64,000 bases of DNA from NCBI GenBank assembly GCA_015548865.1, contig JADMXW010000001.1, forward strand, positions 239,617 to 303,616. Direction: 5' to 3'. The notes beneath the pieces are model-generated. The model saw nothing but the letters and a program-made list of their open reading frames with translations. It was not told the origin of the DNA and did not search any database. Positions 27,772 through 36,317 of this stretch are shown in pieces (the first letter of the stretch is position 1; every line of letters begins with the position of its first letter). The position numbers were made by a program, and so were the translations under genes. The stretch comes from Serratia marcescens. GTDB lineage: Bacteria; Pseudomonadota; Gammaproteobacteria; Enterobacterales; Enterobacteriaceae.

Positions 27772-28329
27772 ATGGGGAAAATAATTCCGCTTGTGCTTAT
27801 TACGGTACTAGCGTATTCAGACTTGTCGCAAGTCTCGACAGGAACCCTTACATTTAAAGGGGAACTGGCGGTGAATACCTGTGATGTGATTGTTGACGAT
27901 CAAGCAGCAGATGCAACCGTTGTGTTACCCGCTGTTAGCGTCAACCAATTAACTACAGTCGGTCAAACAGCCGGAGATACTGTCTTTGTGATTGGACTGA
28001 GAAACTGCGGTGGGCCTCTTCCATTTGCGTATCCAACCGCGGCGGCTTTTTTTGAAATGGGCCCTTCAGTTGATTCCGTGACAGGTCGCCTGATAAATAT
28101 TAGCGGTTCTGCTTCTAATGTCAGCCTGCAGTTGCGCGATCGCTATAGCAACGCGTTGGCTGTGATCCAGGCGGGTAACCAGAATCAGAGTGGGAATATT
28201 CACCACAGCATGAATAACCCTTCCCAAGGTAGTCTCAATTTACCGTATATTGTGCGTTATTACGCAGAGTCCCAAGTGACACCGGGTACTGTCGTTAGCA
28301 ATGTTATATATTCTATCCAGTATCGGTGA
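27772..28329 (+). CDS. Orphan type 1 fimbrial-subunit-like protein
   Basis: The protein (185 residues from ATG 27772, or 189 from 27760) has a signal-like N-terminus (MGKIIPLVLITVLAY), then GTLTFKGELAVNTCDV, the conserved pilin cysteine pair (about 20 and 60 residues into the mature part) and a C-terminal strand TPGTVVSNVIYSIQYR, with the penultimate Tyr typical of chaperone-usher subunits. No chaperone, usher or adhesin gene is nearby, so it can only work with a machinery encoded elsewhere, or not at all. Ribosome site AAAGG at 27755-27759 fits neither start well. It is AT-rich at its edges and bounded by IS6 remnants. Confidence 0.75.
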   Translation: MGKIIPLVLITVLAYSDLSQVSTGTLTFKGELAVNTCDVIVDDQAADATVVLPAVSVNQLTTVGQTAGDTVFVIGLRNCGGPLPFAYPTAAAFFEMGPSVDSVTGRLINISGSASNVSLQLRDRYSNALAVIQAGNQNQSGNIHHSMNNPSQGSLNLPYIVRYYAESQVTPGTVVSNVIYSIQYR

Positions 28330-28460
28330 TAGCATTCGAAAAATGCTACACAGCCATTTTTATGGCTAGTCGCATGAAGTTGGCAAAAGTTGCGTTGTCG
28401 TTTATTTAGGCAGTCAATAAATAGAGTTGTTCTGCTAGAGACAGCCAGTCATTCCTGCGG

Positions 28461-28631
28461 GTGCTGAAGTTGTCCTTTACGTATCATGTAAATTAATTCA
28501 ATGCCATTCAGTATTGTTTGTACCCGCCGACAGGATTTGAATCCCATCATCAGCTTTATCTGACGTTTAATATTCCGGAGACCAGCTGACACACTGAGCA
28601 ATAATACCGATGGGATAGTGCAGGCGACAGC
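28461..28631 (-). pseudogene. IS6-family transposase remnant, copy 2 (inverted, more deleted)
   Basis: On the minus strand the same DNA as in copy 1 (CGCCTGCACTATCCCATCGG and TATTATTGCTCAGTGTGTC) is joined directly to the C-terminal part RNIKRQIKLMMGFKSCRRVQ and TILNGIELIYMIRKGQ. It is shorter than copy 1 but clearly a relative. The rest of 28330-28812 shows no gene. Confidence 0.8.
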
Positions 28632-28812
28632 GTATTAATGACATGGCCAAATAATACCTCAAAAAATAGCATATTACCTAACAATGCCTTAATGCGACAT
28701 AACCTCTGTTGCTGACATTTCTAGGCATGTTGCTCGCGTCGCCTCTGGCAACACCTCCAACACCTTATTCTAAGCAGTTAACGTTATTCTTCCGCTGGAA
28801 AAATATTAAATA

Positions 28813-29406
28813 CTAGTCTTGCGCTAATTCAGTACGAAGATCCCAAATAGTTGCGAATTTATTTATTGCCATTTGATCAATAGCGGTGGGATCGGCACTA
28901 TTTTTTCTCATTCTGTCCCCGATACTCAACAGCTGCGCATAACTTATTTTATCGATAGCCGTTTCTTTTGAAAAAAGAAACTCAGAAATAAAATTGTTTC
29001 CACGTAATAGATAAGCTTTGTCGTGTTTAAAGCTTTCTTTGTTATTGACAGGGATTGCATCGCATATTTTTTTTATTTTTTCTGTAATGGCTAAACCAAG
29101 AGTTGGTTTTTTCAATGTGCTTGATGAATTTGTTTTTGTCGCATGTTCCAATGCTGTGATGGCAAGCCCGATAGTATTGAGGCGTGTGCTCTGATTTTCT
29201 TTAATACATGGTGTGTCATGTAAGATGTCGTCAACAAGAATATCATATTTTAATGATATTTCTTTTGCTTTTGTTTTTATGTCATTGCTTGAGTTTTCCG
29301 TAAAACTAATATGTCTGGAAAGGCTATTCCTGTATGCTGGTTTATCTCCCGTTTGAGAGGTGATACTTGTATTGATTATTGGTGGAGAGTACGTTTTGAT
29401 TATCAT
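28813..29406 (-). CDS. Unrecognised AT-rich protein, possibly secreted or effector-like
   Basis: This 197-residue protein has no family I recognise. ATG 29406 has AAGGAA 7 nt upstream, so it is likely to be translated; the frame could also begin at TTG 29409. The N-terminal 50 residues are rich in Ser, Thr, Asn and Pro and look disordered; the rest looks helical (ISLKYDILVDDILHD, EKIKKICDAIPVN, AIDKISYAQLLSIGDRM). There is no signal peptide or membrane helix. The base composition is clearly more AT-rich than its core-gene neighbours, and it lies beside an IS6-bounded island. A type III effector-like N-terminus is a guess only. Confidence 0.65.
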   Translation of the reverse strand: MIIKTYSPPIINTSITSQTGDKPAYRNSLSRHISFTENSSNDIKTKAKEISLKYDILVDDILHDTPCIKENQSTRLNTIGLAITALEHATKTNSSSTLKKPTLGLAITEKIKKICDAIPVNNKESFKHDKAYLLRGNNFISEFLFSKETAIDKISYAQLLSIGDRMRKNSADPTAIDQMAINKFATIWDLRTELAQD

Positions 29407-29549
29407 CAATAATTTCCTTCATATTCGTTAAGGGGGTGAAATTATCATTTCAAAGGTGGGCTCACAATAAAAAAACAGGCATATCAATTTCTTTCGATGA
29501 AATACCGAAAATCATTCGCTGGCCGCGTTACGAGACTCATAAATGAGCC

Positions 29550-29623
29550 TCGCCCTAAAGGGCCAGCGCAAGCGCTGTTCAAAACGTAAACGTTTTGTCC
29601 TGCAACTCGAGTTATTTAGGGTA
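29550..29623. repeat. Palindromic dispersed element, right part
   Basis: CCTAAAGGGCCAGCGCAAGC, then the inverted repeat AAAACGTAAACGTTTT and CAACTCGAGTTATTTAGGGT repeat the right half of the element at 1837-1943 with few changes. It lies in the 273-bp gap (29407-29679) before hemW's end; no gene is seen there. Confidence 0.65.
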
Positions 29624-29679
29624 TAGGTGCCGGTAAGTATCATTTAACCGGCTATCTGCTTTTCTTTATACGATGGTGC

Positions 29680-30816
29680 TTATTCCGTCAGAAATCCTTC
29701 CAGCAAGGAATTTAAAAACAGTTTGCCGTGTTCGGTAATTTGCCAGTGAGTAGCCGTTTCTGTTAGGTAGCCTTGTGCTAACGCCCAATCTATTTGCGGA
29801 CGAACCACACTTTCTGCTAAGCCTGTGTACGCACTGAATTGGCTGCGTGGTGCGGGTTCCAGCAAACGAAAACGGTTCATAAAGAATTCAAACGGCAGGT
29901 CTTCCGTTTGTACGTCATTGCGTTGGTCCAGGTAATTACCACGCATATAACCTCGCGGATGTCGCGTTTTGACTGTTCTCAGGATTCGTCCATCATCAAG
30001 CGTGATCTTGCCGTGAGCGCCGCACCCAATCCCCAGATAATCGCCAAAACGCCAATAATTGAGGTTATGTTGGCATTGGTATCCCGGTTTGGCATAGGCG
30101 GAGGTTTCGTATTGTTGGTAGCCTGCATCCGTCAGCAATGCATGACCTTGCGCGAATATATCCCACAGCGCATCGTCATCGGGCAGTACCGGCGGGCGCG
30201 AACCGAACAGCGTGTTAGGCTCTATCGTTAATTGATACCACGACAGATGCGGTGGATTCAGCGCAATAGCCTGACGCAAATCGTCCAGCGCTTCTTCTAA
30301 TGTCTGATCTGGCAGGCCATGCATCAGGTCCAGATTGAAACTGCGCAGCCCAAGCCCGGCAGCCAGATGTGCTGCACGTCTGGCCTCTTCCGGACCATGA
30401 ATACGTCCGAGACGTGTCAGTTTTTCGGGACTGAAACTTTGCACGCCGATCGAGATACGATTGATCCCTGCGCGTTGATAGCCGCTAAAGCGATCGGCTT
30501 CTACCGTGCCAGGGTTTGCCTCCATCGTGATTTCTGCATCGGCGGTAAGAGGCAGTCGGGCACGCACGCCATCAAGCAGCGCCTGCATACCTTCTGCGCT
30601 CAGCAAGCTGGGCGTGCCGCCGCCAATAAAGATTGAACTGAGAGCGCGATCGCCGCTCAGTGGTAAATCCGCATCCAGATCGGCCAATAAGTGATCCACA
30701 TATTCCTGATGCGGCACCTCACCCTTGAGGGCGTGAGAGTTAAAATCGCAATACGGACACTTTTGCACACACCAGGGAATGTGAATATAAAGGCTGAGCG
30801 GCGGCAGTTTATGCAT
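29680..30816 (-). CDS. hemW: HemW, radical SAM heme chaperone
   Basis: HemW binds heme and a 4Fe-4S cluster and is related to coproporphyrinogen dehydrogenase. The CxxxCxxC motif is C16, C20, C23 ([13 protein letters not shown]), followed by [30 protein letters not shown] and [19 protein letters not shown] 30816 gives 378 residues, the E. coli length; the upstream extension lies in rdgB. It overlaps the end of rdgB by 8 bases, as the fifth gene of the yggS-proC-yggT-yggU-rdgB-hemW series. Confidence 0.96.
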   Translation of the reverse strand: MHKLPPLSLYIHIPWCVQKCPYCDFNSHALKGEVPHQEYVDHLLADLDADLPLSGDRALSSIFIGGGTPSLLSAEGMQALLDGVRARLPLTADAEITMEANPGTVEADRFSGYQRAGINRISIGVQSFSPEKLTRLGRIHGPEEARRAAHLAAGLGLRSFNLDLMHGLPDQTLEEALDDLRQAIALNPPHLSWYQLTIEPNTLFGSRPPVLPDDDALWDIFAQGHALLTDAGYQQYETSAYAKPGYQCQHNLNYWRFGDYLGIGCGAHGKITLDDGRILRTVKTRHPRGYMRGNYLDQRNDVQTEDLPFEFFMNRFRLLEPAPRSQFSAYTGLAESVVRPQIDWALAQGYLTETATHWQITEHGKLFLNSLLEGFLTE

Positions 30817-31414
30817 GGCGCAGCGCATCCAGCAGTAAACGCAACGCCTGACCACGGTGAGACAGCGCATTTTTTTCATCGCGCGTCATTTCTGCGGCGG
30901 TTTTACCTGCGCTTGGTACAAAGAAAATAGGATCATACCCGAAACCTCCTTCGCCCACCGCCGCATGTGTCAGCACGCCATCCCAACGGCCATGGCATAC
31001 CAGTGGCGTAGGGTCATCCGCATGGCGCAGATAGACCAATACGCAATGGAAACTGGCACCGCGTTGCTCATCAGGCACATCCTTGATGGCAGCCAGCAAT
31101 TTGTCCAGATTGGCTTGATCGCTGGCATCCACTCCGGCGTAGCGTGCGGAGTAGATACCGGGTGCGCCGCCTAACGCATCGACAGCGAGACCAGAGTCAT
31201 CAGCAACGGCAGGCAGCCCGGTGATTTTTGCCGCGTGTCGCGCTTTGAGTAATGCATTCTCAATAAACGTCAGGCCGGTCTCTTCGGCAGAATCAACGCC
31301 CAACTCGGTTTGTGCGACGATATTCATACCAAAATCCGCCAGAAGATCGGCGAGTTCGCGTACTTTTCCGGGGTTGCCGGTGGCTAAAACAACGTTTTGC
31401 CTCAGGGTATCCAT
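30809..31414 (-). CDS. rdgB: RdgB, XTP/dITP pyrophosphatase
   Basis: RdgB hydrolyses non-canonical purine nucleotides (dITP, XTP) and protects DNA. The motifs are [52 protein letters not shown] and SHRGQALR. I use ATG 31414 with AGGA 7 nt upstream (201 residues); ATG 31429 is possible. Confidence 0.96.
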   Translation of the reverse strand: MDTLRQNVVLATGNPGKVRELADLLADFGMNIVAQTELGVDSAEETGLTFIENALLKARHAAKITGLPAVADDSGLAVDALGGAPGIYSARYAGVDASDQANLDKLLAAIKDVPDEQRGASFHCVLVYLRHADDPTPLVCHGRWDGVLTHAAVGEGGFGYDPIFFVPSAGKTAAEMTRDEKNALSHRGQALRLLLDALRHA

Positions 31415-31496
31415 GCGTGTGTCCTGCATTCTGTTAACGCCATCGTTAGTGATGACTGAGGGTTATGTATTGCGATGCGCAGTTTCCCACCTTGGG

Positions 31497-31790
31497 TTAC
31501 TGCGGGAGCAGTGCGGCGATTTCCGTAGGAATGTGCTGCGGGTTAACAATTCTAATCTGTTTATGGCGACCCAGCTCGCCTTTTTCAATGGTCACAGCGC
31601 CTTTTGCTACGCGAAATTGCTTAGCAAGATATTTGACCAGATGCGCGTTGGCCTGACCATCCACTGGCGGCGCGGTGATGGCGATTTTCACCTCATCACC
31701 GTGCAGACCAACCACCTGGTCACGGCTGGCCTTCGGCTGAATATAGAACCGAATAACCAGCCCGTCAGGCTGTAGGGTAATAGCACTCAC
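31497..31790 (-). CDS. yggU: YggU, DUF167 protein
   Basis: The small conserved protein (97 residues; E. coli 96) contains [20 protein letters not shown] and [20 protein letters not shown] and ends in [19 protein letters not shown]. The start is taken as GTG 31790, which overlaps the yggT stop as GTGA; the longer frame begins with TTG. Function unknown in the family. Confidence 0.9.
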   Translation of the reverse strand: MSAITLQPDGLVIRFYIQPKASRDQVVGLHGDEVKIAITAPPVDGQANAHLVKYLAKQFRVAKGAVTIEKGELGRHKQIRIVNPQHIPTEIAALLPQ

Positions 31791-32341
31791 AGCAGGAACC
31801 AAAATTCCGGAAACAGATCCATGCCGAGGTAGTTCAGGAGATACAGGATCAAAATCACTGCCATCGCCGAGAAATCGATACCGCCCATAGCCGGAATAAT
31901 TCGGCGAATTGGTGACATAAAGGGCTCAGTAAGCTGGAACAGCAGGTAGTCCACTGGGCTGCGTCCTTGGCTCACCCAACTCATCAGTGCTCGGATGATC
32001 ACCACCCAGAACACCAGATAGCCAGCGGATTTCAATAGCGCCAGCAAACCGACCAGCAGATTCACTGGGCTTATCGCGAATGCGCCTACCTGAATCAGCA
32101 TCAGAAGCGGGTATTTCAGCGTGGTGAGCAGAAACGCCAACAGCAGTGATGCGCTATCGATGGGGCCCAGTGCGGGTAGGATACGACGCAGTGGCCTGAC
32201 GATAGGCTGTGTGATTTTCACCACGAATTGCGACAGCGGGTTATAAAAGTCACTGCGTGACCACTGCATCCAAATGCGCAACAGCAGCACCATTACATAC
32301 AGGTCGATCAGTGTCTTGACCAGAAACGTCAGGGTTAGCAT
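31787..32341 (-). CDS. yggT: YggT family integral membrane protein
   Basis: The 184-residue protein has two related halves, each with membrane helices and an [20 protein letters not shown] or [20 protein letters not shown] type loop followed by P-(I/F)-x-x-P-(L/I)-R-R-I(L/I)PA. It is implicated in osmotic/K+ related functions in some bacteria but poorly understood. Located between proC and yggU in the usual order. Confidence 0.93.
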   Translation of the reverse strand: MLTLTFLVKTLIDLYVMVLLLRIWMQWSRSDFYNPLSQFVVKITQPIVRPLRRILPALGPIDSASLLLAFLLTTLKYPLLMLIQVGAFAISPVNLLVGLLALLKSAGYLVFWVVIIRALMSWVSQGRSPVDYLLFQLTEPFMSPIRRIIPAMGGIDFSAMAVILILYLLNYLGMDLFPEFWFLL

Positions 32342-32385
32342 AGAAACATCGATTCCTTATCAGCGATAGAGATAATAACGGTGCG

Positions 32386-33207
32386 TTAAAACAGTTTTTC
32401 CATTTCCTGCGCGCGATGCACTGCAGCCTGCATGGCATCAGCGACAGTTTGTGTCAATTGTCGTTCATTAAACACGCGCAACGCTTCTGCTGTGGTGCCG
32501 CCTTTGGACGTCACATTTTCTCGCAGCGTCGAAAGCGGCGTGTCCGGGCTGGCCTCGACCAGTGCAGCTGCGCCCAGTGCGGCCTGTTGTACCAACTGAC
32601 GAGCACTTTCCGGCGTGAATCCCTGACGAATGGCTTCTTGCTGCATCGCTTCCATAAACAGGAAGAAGTAGGCCGGTGCGCTGCCTGCGGCGGCGATGAC
32701 GCTGTTGATGCCGTGCTCTTCGTCAACCCAGCATACTTTGCCTACACTCTGCATCAAGTCTGCACTAAAGGTGCGGTCCTCGGCAGAAACATTGGCTGGC
32801 GCGTAAAGACCGCTCATGCCTTTCCCTACCAACGATGGCGTGTTTGGCATAATGCGCACGAGCGTGAGAGGTTCCCCTAACAATGTATAGAAACGCGCCA
32901 CGCTGACGCCGGCTGCAATAGACAGTACCAATTTACCCGGCACGTTCAGTACACCACGCAGGGGTTCGCATACGCTTGCCATCAACTGTGGTTTCACCGC
33001 CAGAACGACGACATCGGCGTCCTGTGCCGCCGCGATGTTGTCGCCGCTACTGATAACACCATAGCGCTGTGCCAGCGCGTCCCGCCGTGTGGCGCTCGGT
33101 GCGCAAACGCAGATACGATCAGCGGGATAGCCGCCGTTAACCAGCCCTGCGATGATGGCCTGCGCCATGTTTCCGGCACCAATAAAGGTTAGCTTGCGGT
33201 GTTGCAT
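32386..33207 (-). CDS. proC: Pyrroline-5-carboxylate reductase
   Basis: ProC reduces P5C to L-proline with NAD(P)H. The 273-residue sequence has the dinucleotide motif FIGAGNMAQAIIAGL (residues 9-23), VVLAVKPQ, RIMPNTPSLVGKG and the C-terminal VTSKGGTTAEAL. It lies between yggS and yggT as in many gamma-proteobacteria (in E. coli it is elsewhere). Confidence 0.96.
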   Translation of the reverse strand: MQHRKLTFIGAGNMAQAIIAGLVNGGYPADRICVCAPSATRRDALAQRYGVISSGDNIAAAQDADVVVLAVKPQLMASVCEPLRGVLNVPGKLVLSIAAGVSVARFYTLLGEPLTLVRIMPNTPSLVGKGMSGLYAPANVSAEDRTFSADLMQSVGKVCWVDEEHGINSVIAAAGSAPAYFFLFMEAMQQEAIRQGFTPESARQLVQQAALGAAALVEASPDTPLSTLRENVTSKGGTTAEALRVFNERQLTQTVADAMQAAVHRAQEMEKLF

Positions 33208-33265
33208 TTTAATGTTCTCTCGTTTTCGTAAACCGGCCAGTCGCTGGGATTACCCCTGATGGAGA

Positions 33266-33976
33266 TTATCCATGATGTGGATAGTCACGCGCGCCAAAAA
33301 TGGCGGTACCGATACGTACCAGCGTGCTGCCTGCCGCAATGGCGGCGCTCATATCATCTGTCATCCCCATGGAGAGGGTATCCACCTGAGGATAATGCAA
33401 TTTTAACTGCACAAACAGGTCATTCATCGTTTGAAAAACGGCTAACTGCCGTGCGTAGTCGCTTTCCGGTGCCGGAATTGCCATCAAACCTCGTAGTGTC
33501 AGGTGCGGCAGCGTGGCCACAGTGGCAGCCAAGGCGGGAAGATCTGCCGGTTCAATCCCCGATTTGCTGGCTTCACCGCTGATATTCACTTGCAATAACA
33601 CGTTCAATGGCGCTAACGCCTCTGGGCGCTGTTCGCTCAGACGTTGGGCGATTTTAGGGCGATCGACGGTGTGGCACCAGTCAAAATGTTCGGCAACCAG
33701 GCGGCTCTTATTGGATTGCAGTGGTCCGATAAAGTGCCATTCGATATTCACCTGCGGCAAAACGTCACGGAAGTGGAGCACCTTGTCCACGCCCTCCTGT
33801 ACATAGTTTTCCCCGAAACTGAACTGCCCGCAGGCGATCGCTTCTTCGATCGCCGCCACAGGTTTGGTTTTACTGACGGCAAGCAAGGTCACTGCGTGCG
33901 GGTCGCGTCCACATGCCGTGGCAGCGGTGGCGATCTTCTCTCTGACGTTCTGTAGATTCTGCTCAATCGGGTTCAT
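33266..33976 (-). CDS. yggS: YggS/PLPBP, PLP homeostasis protein
   Basis: The 236-residue protein carries the PLP lysine K36 (LLAVSKTKP), FGENYVQEGVDK, WHFIGPLQSNKS, RGLMAIPAP and the phosphate-binding end STLVRIGTAIFGARDY. I use ATG 33976 (MNPIEQNLQNVREKI), which aligns with E. coli YggS; ATG 33982 is the alternative and the ribosome site is weak. It is divergent from yggR with only 22 bp between the starts, so the promoters must overlap the coding starts. Confidence 0.95.
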   Translation of the reverse strand: MNPIEQNLQNVREKIATAATACGRDPHAVTLLAVSKTKPVAAIEEAIACGQFSFGENYVQEGVDKVLHFRDVLPQVNIEWHFIGPLQSNKSRLVAEHFDWCHTVDRPKIAQRLSEQRPEALAPLNVLLQVNISGEASKSGIEPADLPALAATVATLPHLTLRGLMAIPAPESDYARQLAVFQTMNDLFVQLKLHYPQVDTLSMGMTDDMSAAIAAGSTLVRIGTAIFGARDYPHHG

Positions 33977-33998
33977 GGTCATGCTAAGGATGGAGTCT

Positions 33999-35045
33999 AT
34001 GGATATCAATGAGTGGATAACCTGTAGTGTAAAACAGAATGCCTCCGATCTGCACCTGTGTAGCGGATATCCGCCGATGTGGCGTATGGGTGGAACCTTG
34101 CAGCGCATACAGAGTGAGGCGTGTTGCTCCTCTGAGCAGTTAACGCGTTGGGGTGAAAGTTGGATGACGGCGCTCCAGCGTCAGCAACTGCAAACGCAAG
34201 GGCAGACCGATGGCGCACTCACTACGCCCGATGGCATCCGGTTGCGGGCTCACCTGTTTCATCAACACGCAGGGCTTTCCATTGCCTTACGCACAATAGC
34301 GACTACGGCGCATTCTTTGGATTCGCTGTATGCGCCGCCAATCCTCTCGACGTTAATCCAACGCCCAGCCGGGTTGATTCTGGTGACGGGAGCGACCGGT
34401 AGCGGCAAATCCACCACGTTGGTTGCGATGGTCAATGCCCTTAGGCTGCAGCAGTCTTGCCATGTGGTCACCTTGGAAGATCCTATCGAATTCGTCTATT
34501 CCAGTGAATGTTCTGGTGAGCACGGGCTGATTCAACAGCGTGAAATCGGTGTGCATTGCCCATCGTTTGCTCATGGTATTCGCGGCGCACTGCGTGAAGA
34601 TCCTGATGTAATCCTGTTGGGAGAATTACGCGACGGTGAAACCATTCGGTTGGCGTTAACGGCGGCGGAAACCGGGCACTTGGTGCTGGCGACGCTGCAT
34701 ACGCGTGGTGCCGCTCAGGCAGTAGAGCGTCTGCTGGATGTCTTTCCCGCACAAGAGAAGGATTTCGTGCGGAGCCAGCTTGCACTGTGTCTGCAAGGTG
34801 TGGTGGCTCAGCAGCTAGTACCACGACGCGGTGGTGGGCGCATCGCCCTGTATGAAATTTTGCTGGCCAATACCGCGGTAGCTAACCTGATTCGTGAGGG
34901 GAAAAGCCATCAACTGCCGGGTTTGTTGCAGATGGGCGGTCAAAGCGGGATGCAAACTTTTGTTCAAAGCTGGCAGCAGCGCTGTAAAGAGGGGCTGTTG
35001 CCACCGGATGCTGAACAGATTTTTACGCCGCAAACAACGTTATAA
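33999..35045 (+). CDS. yggR: PilT-family twitching ATPase (YggR)
   Basis: The 348-residue protein has Walker A GATGSGKST (131-139), Asp box LEDPIEFVYSS, Walker B VILLGELRDGETIRLALTAA and the His box TGHLVLATLHT. PilT ATPases drive type IV pilus retraction. No other pilus genes are nearby, so whether it acts in retraction here is open. ATG 33999 follows AAGGATGGAG. A hairpin at 35062-35091 lies just beyond its end. Confidence 0.92.
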   Translation: MDINEWITCSVKQNASDLHLCSGYPPMWRMGGTLQRIQSEACCSSEQLTRWGESWMTALQRQQLQTQGQTDGALTTPDGIRLRAHLFHQHAGLSIALRTIATTAHSLDSLYAPPILSTLIQRPAGLILVTGATGSGKSTTLVAMVNALRLQQSCHVVTLEDPIEFVYSSECSGEHGLIQQREIGVHCPSFAHGIRGALREDPDVILLGELRDGETIRLALTAAETGHLVLATLHTRGAAQAVERLLDVFPAQEKDFVRSQLALCLQGVVAQQLVPRRGGGRIALYEILLANTAVANLIREGKSHQLPGLLQMGGQSGMQTFVQSWQQRCKEGLLPPDAEQIFTPQTTL

Positions 35046-35061
35046 GTCACGGTGAAAAAAG

Positions 35062-35091
35062 GCCCCGTGGCGGCCCGATGCGCCACGGGGC
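35062..35091 (-). terminator. Strong hairpin terminator of the GH105 gene
   Basis: GCCCCGTGGCG (35062-35072) pairs perfectly with CGCCACGGGGC (35081-35091). On the minus strand the stem is followed by TTTTTTC (35060-35054), a classical intrinsic terminator for the GH105 gene; it may also stop yggR transcripts. Confidence 0.85.
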
Positions 35092-35099
35092 TGCCAGAT

Positions 35100-36215
35100 T
35101 TACTTCAGCCCGGCCAATGCCTCTGTCAACGCAAGCATGGTAAGCGACTGACCATACGCGCGCTGTTTGATGGCAATCTTGCGATAGTGGTCGAGATCAA
35201 AACCGACCGACGTCCCTGCGGAGACATCTGCGACTTCTCCCTGTGGGCTGATACGGCTCAGCAGGGCATTGACGCCTTTCCAAGCGGCATCGTGATAACG
35301 CTCGTCAAGTAAACCGAGGCGTATGCCTTTTAACAGGGCATAGGTGAAACCGGCGGTACCGGAAGCTTCCAGATAGCTGTCCTGCTGGTTAAGCAGGGTA
35401 CGCCACATACCGCTCGCATCCTGATAGCGCACGGCAGCATCTGCCTGACGGCGGAAGGTGTTGAGGATCATCTGGTAACTGGCATCTTTGTTGTCCAGCA
35501 TTTCCAGAAAATCGACAGTACTGATGGCTGCCCAGCCGTTGCCGCGCCCCCACAGTGCCTTGCCGTAATTGCCGTTGCCGGTAAAATTCCAGCCGTGCAT
35601 CCAAAGCCCGGTATCCCTGTCGATCAGATATTTGATGTGCAGCAGGAACTGATAGCTTACCTCGTCCAAATAGGAAGGTCGATTGAGATAGGTGCTGGCA
35701 CGGGCATAGAACAGGCCACTCATAAACAACGTGTCGACCCAGAGTTGCTCCTCATTGAGGTGATCGCTGGTGCAGTGAGTGAAGCCATTCTCCTGCGTGC
35801 GTAACAGTTCGTGTTCAATCCAGTGCGCATATTCCTCAATGAGGGCTTCATGCTCGCGTGTCTTTTGGGCTATCCCCATGGTGGTGAGTGTTAACATCGG
35901 AGCCATACGATTGATATTTTTCTCTGGTAACCCTTCCGCCAAGCGGCGTTGATACCATGCCAATACATAGTCCAGATAACGCTGTTCGCCCGTGACCTGA
36001 TGAAGACGCCAGATGCCGTAGATTCCTACGCCTTGCGACCAGTCCCAGTTTTCAATCGAGAGATCTGAGGCGATCACTTTTTGCTTTTTCAATGCTGCAT
36101 CGTCCGTGCGAACGGTAATGATCTCATTGAATAGCAGCTCAAGTTTTTGATAAATCGCGTCGTGGCGGCCTGTTGCTGCCGCAGTGTCCGTGTGCGCAGT
36201 GTCAAAGGAGTGCAT
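35100..36215 (-). CDS. GH105 unsaturated rhamnogalacturonyl hydrolase (YteR-like)
   Basis: The 371-residue protein matches the GH105/YteR family: WDWSQGVGIYGIWRL, the proposed catalytic Asp in EEQLWVDTLFMSGLFYARA (D161), HGWNFTGN and WGRGNGWAA. These cytoplasmic enzymes cleave the unsaturated uronic acid from pectin-derived disaccharides made by rhamnogalacturonan lyases. There is no signal peptide, so the sugar must be imported first. It lies 102 bases after the solute-binding protein gene on the same strand; together they look like the end of a pectin-fragment uptake unit. Confidence 0.92.
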   Translation of the reverse strand: MHSFDTAHTDTAAATGRHDAIYQKLELLFNEIITVRTDDAALKKQKVIASDLSIENWDWSQGVGIYGIWRLHQVTGEQRYLDYVLAWYQRRLAEGLPEKNINRMAPMLTLTTMGIAQKTREHEALIEEYAHWIEHELLRTQENGFTHCTSDHLNEEQLWVDTLFMSGLFYARASTYLNRPSYLDEVSYQFLLHIKYLIDRDTGLWMHGWNFTGNGNYGKALWGRGNGWAAISTVDFLEMLDNKDASYQMILNTFRRQADAAVRYQDASGMWRTLLNQQDSYLEASGTAGFTYALLKGIRLGLLDERYHDAAWKGVNALLSRISPQGEVADVSAGTSVGFDLDHYRKIAIKQRAYGQSLTMLALTEALAGLK

Positions 36216-36280
36216 AGTTTTCTCGCATATTTACAAATAACGTAGTGACAGAATAAAACGGTTTACCTATTACTGATAGC

Positions 36281-36310
36281 ACCTACGCCACACGAATGCG
36301 TAGCGTAGGT
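36281..36310 (-). terminator. Hairpin between the solute-binding protein and GH105 genes
   Basis: ACCTACGC (36281-36288) pairs with GCGTAGGT (36303-36310). No U-tract follows on the minus strand. It may reduce read-through from the binding-protein gene into GH105, or stabilise the abundant upstream mRNA, as is common after binding-protein genes. Confidence 0.5.
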
Positions 36311-36317
36311 ATCGGTA

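Noticed and set aside
36252..36272. KdgR box upstream of the GH105 gene
   Set aside because: AATAAAACGGTTTACC resembles the KdgR pattern on one side only; the match is too weak to call without a matrix score.
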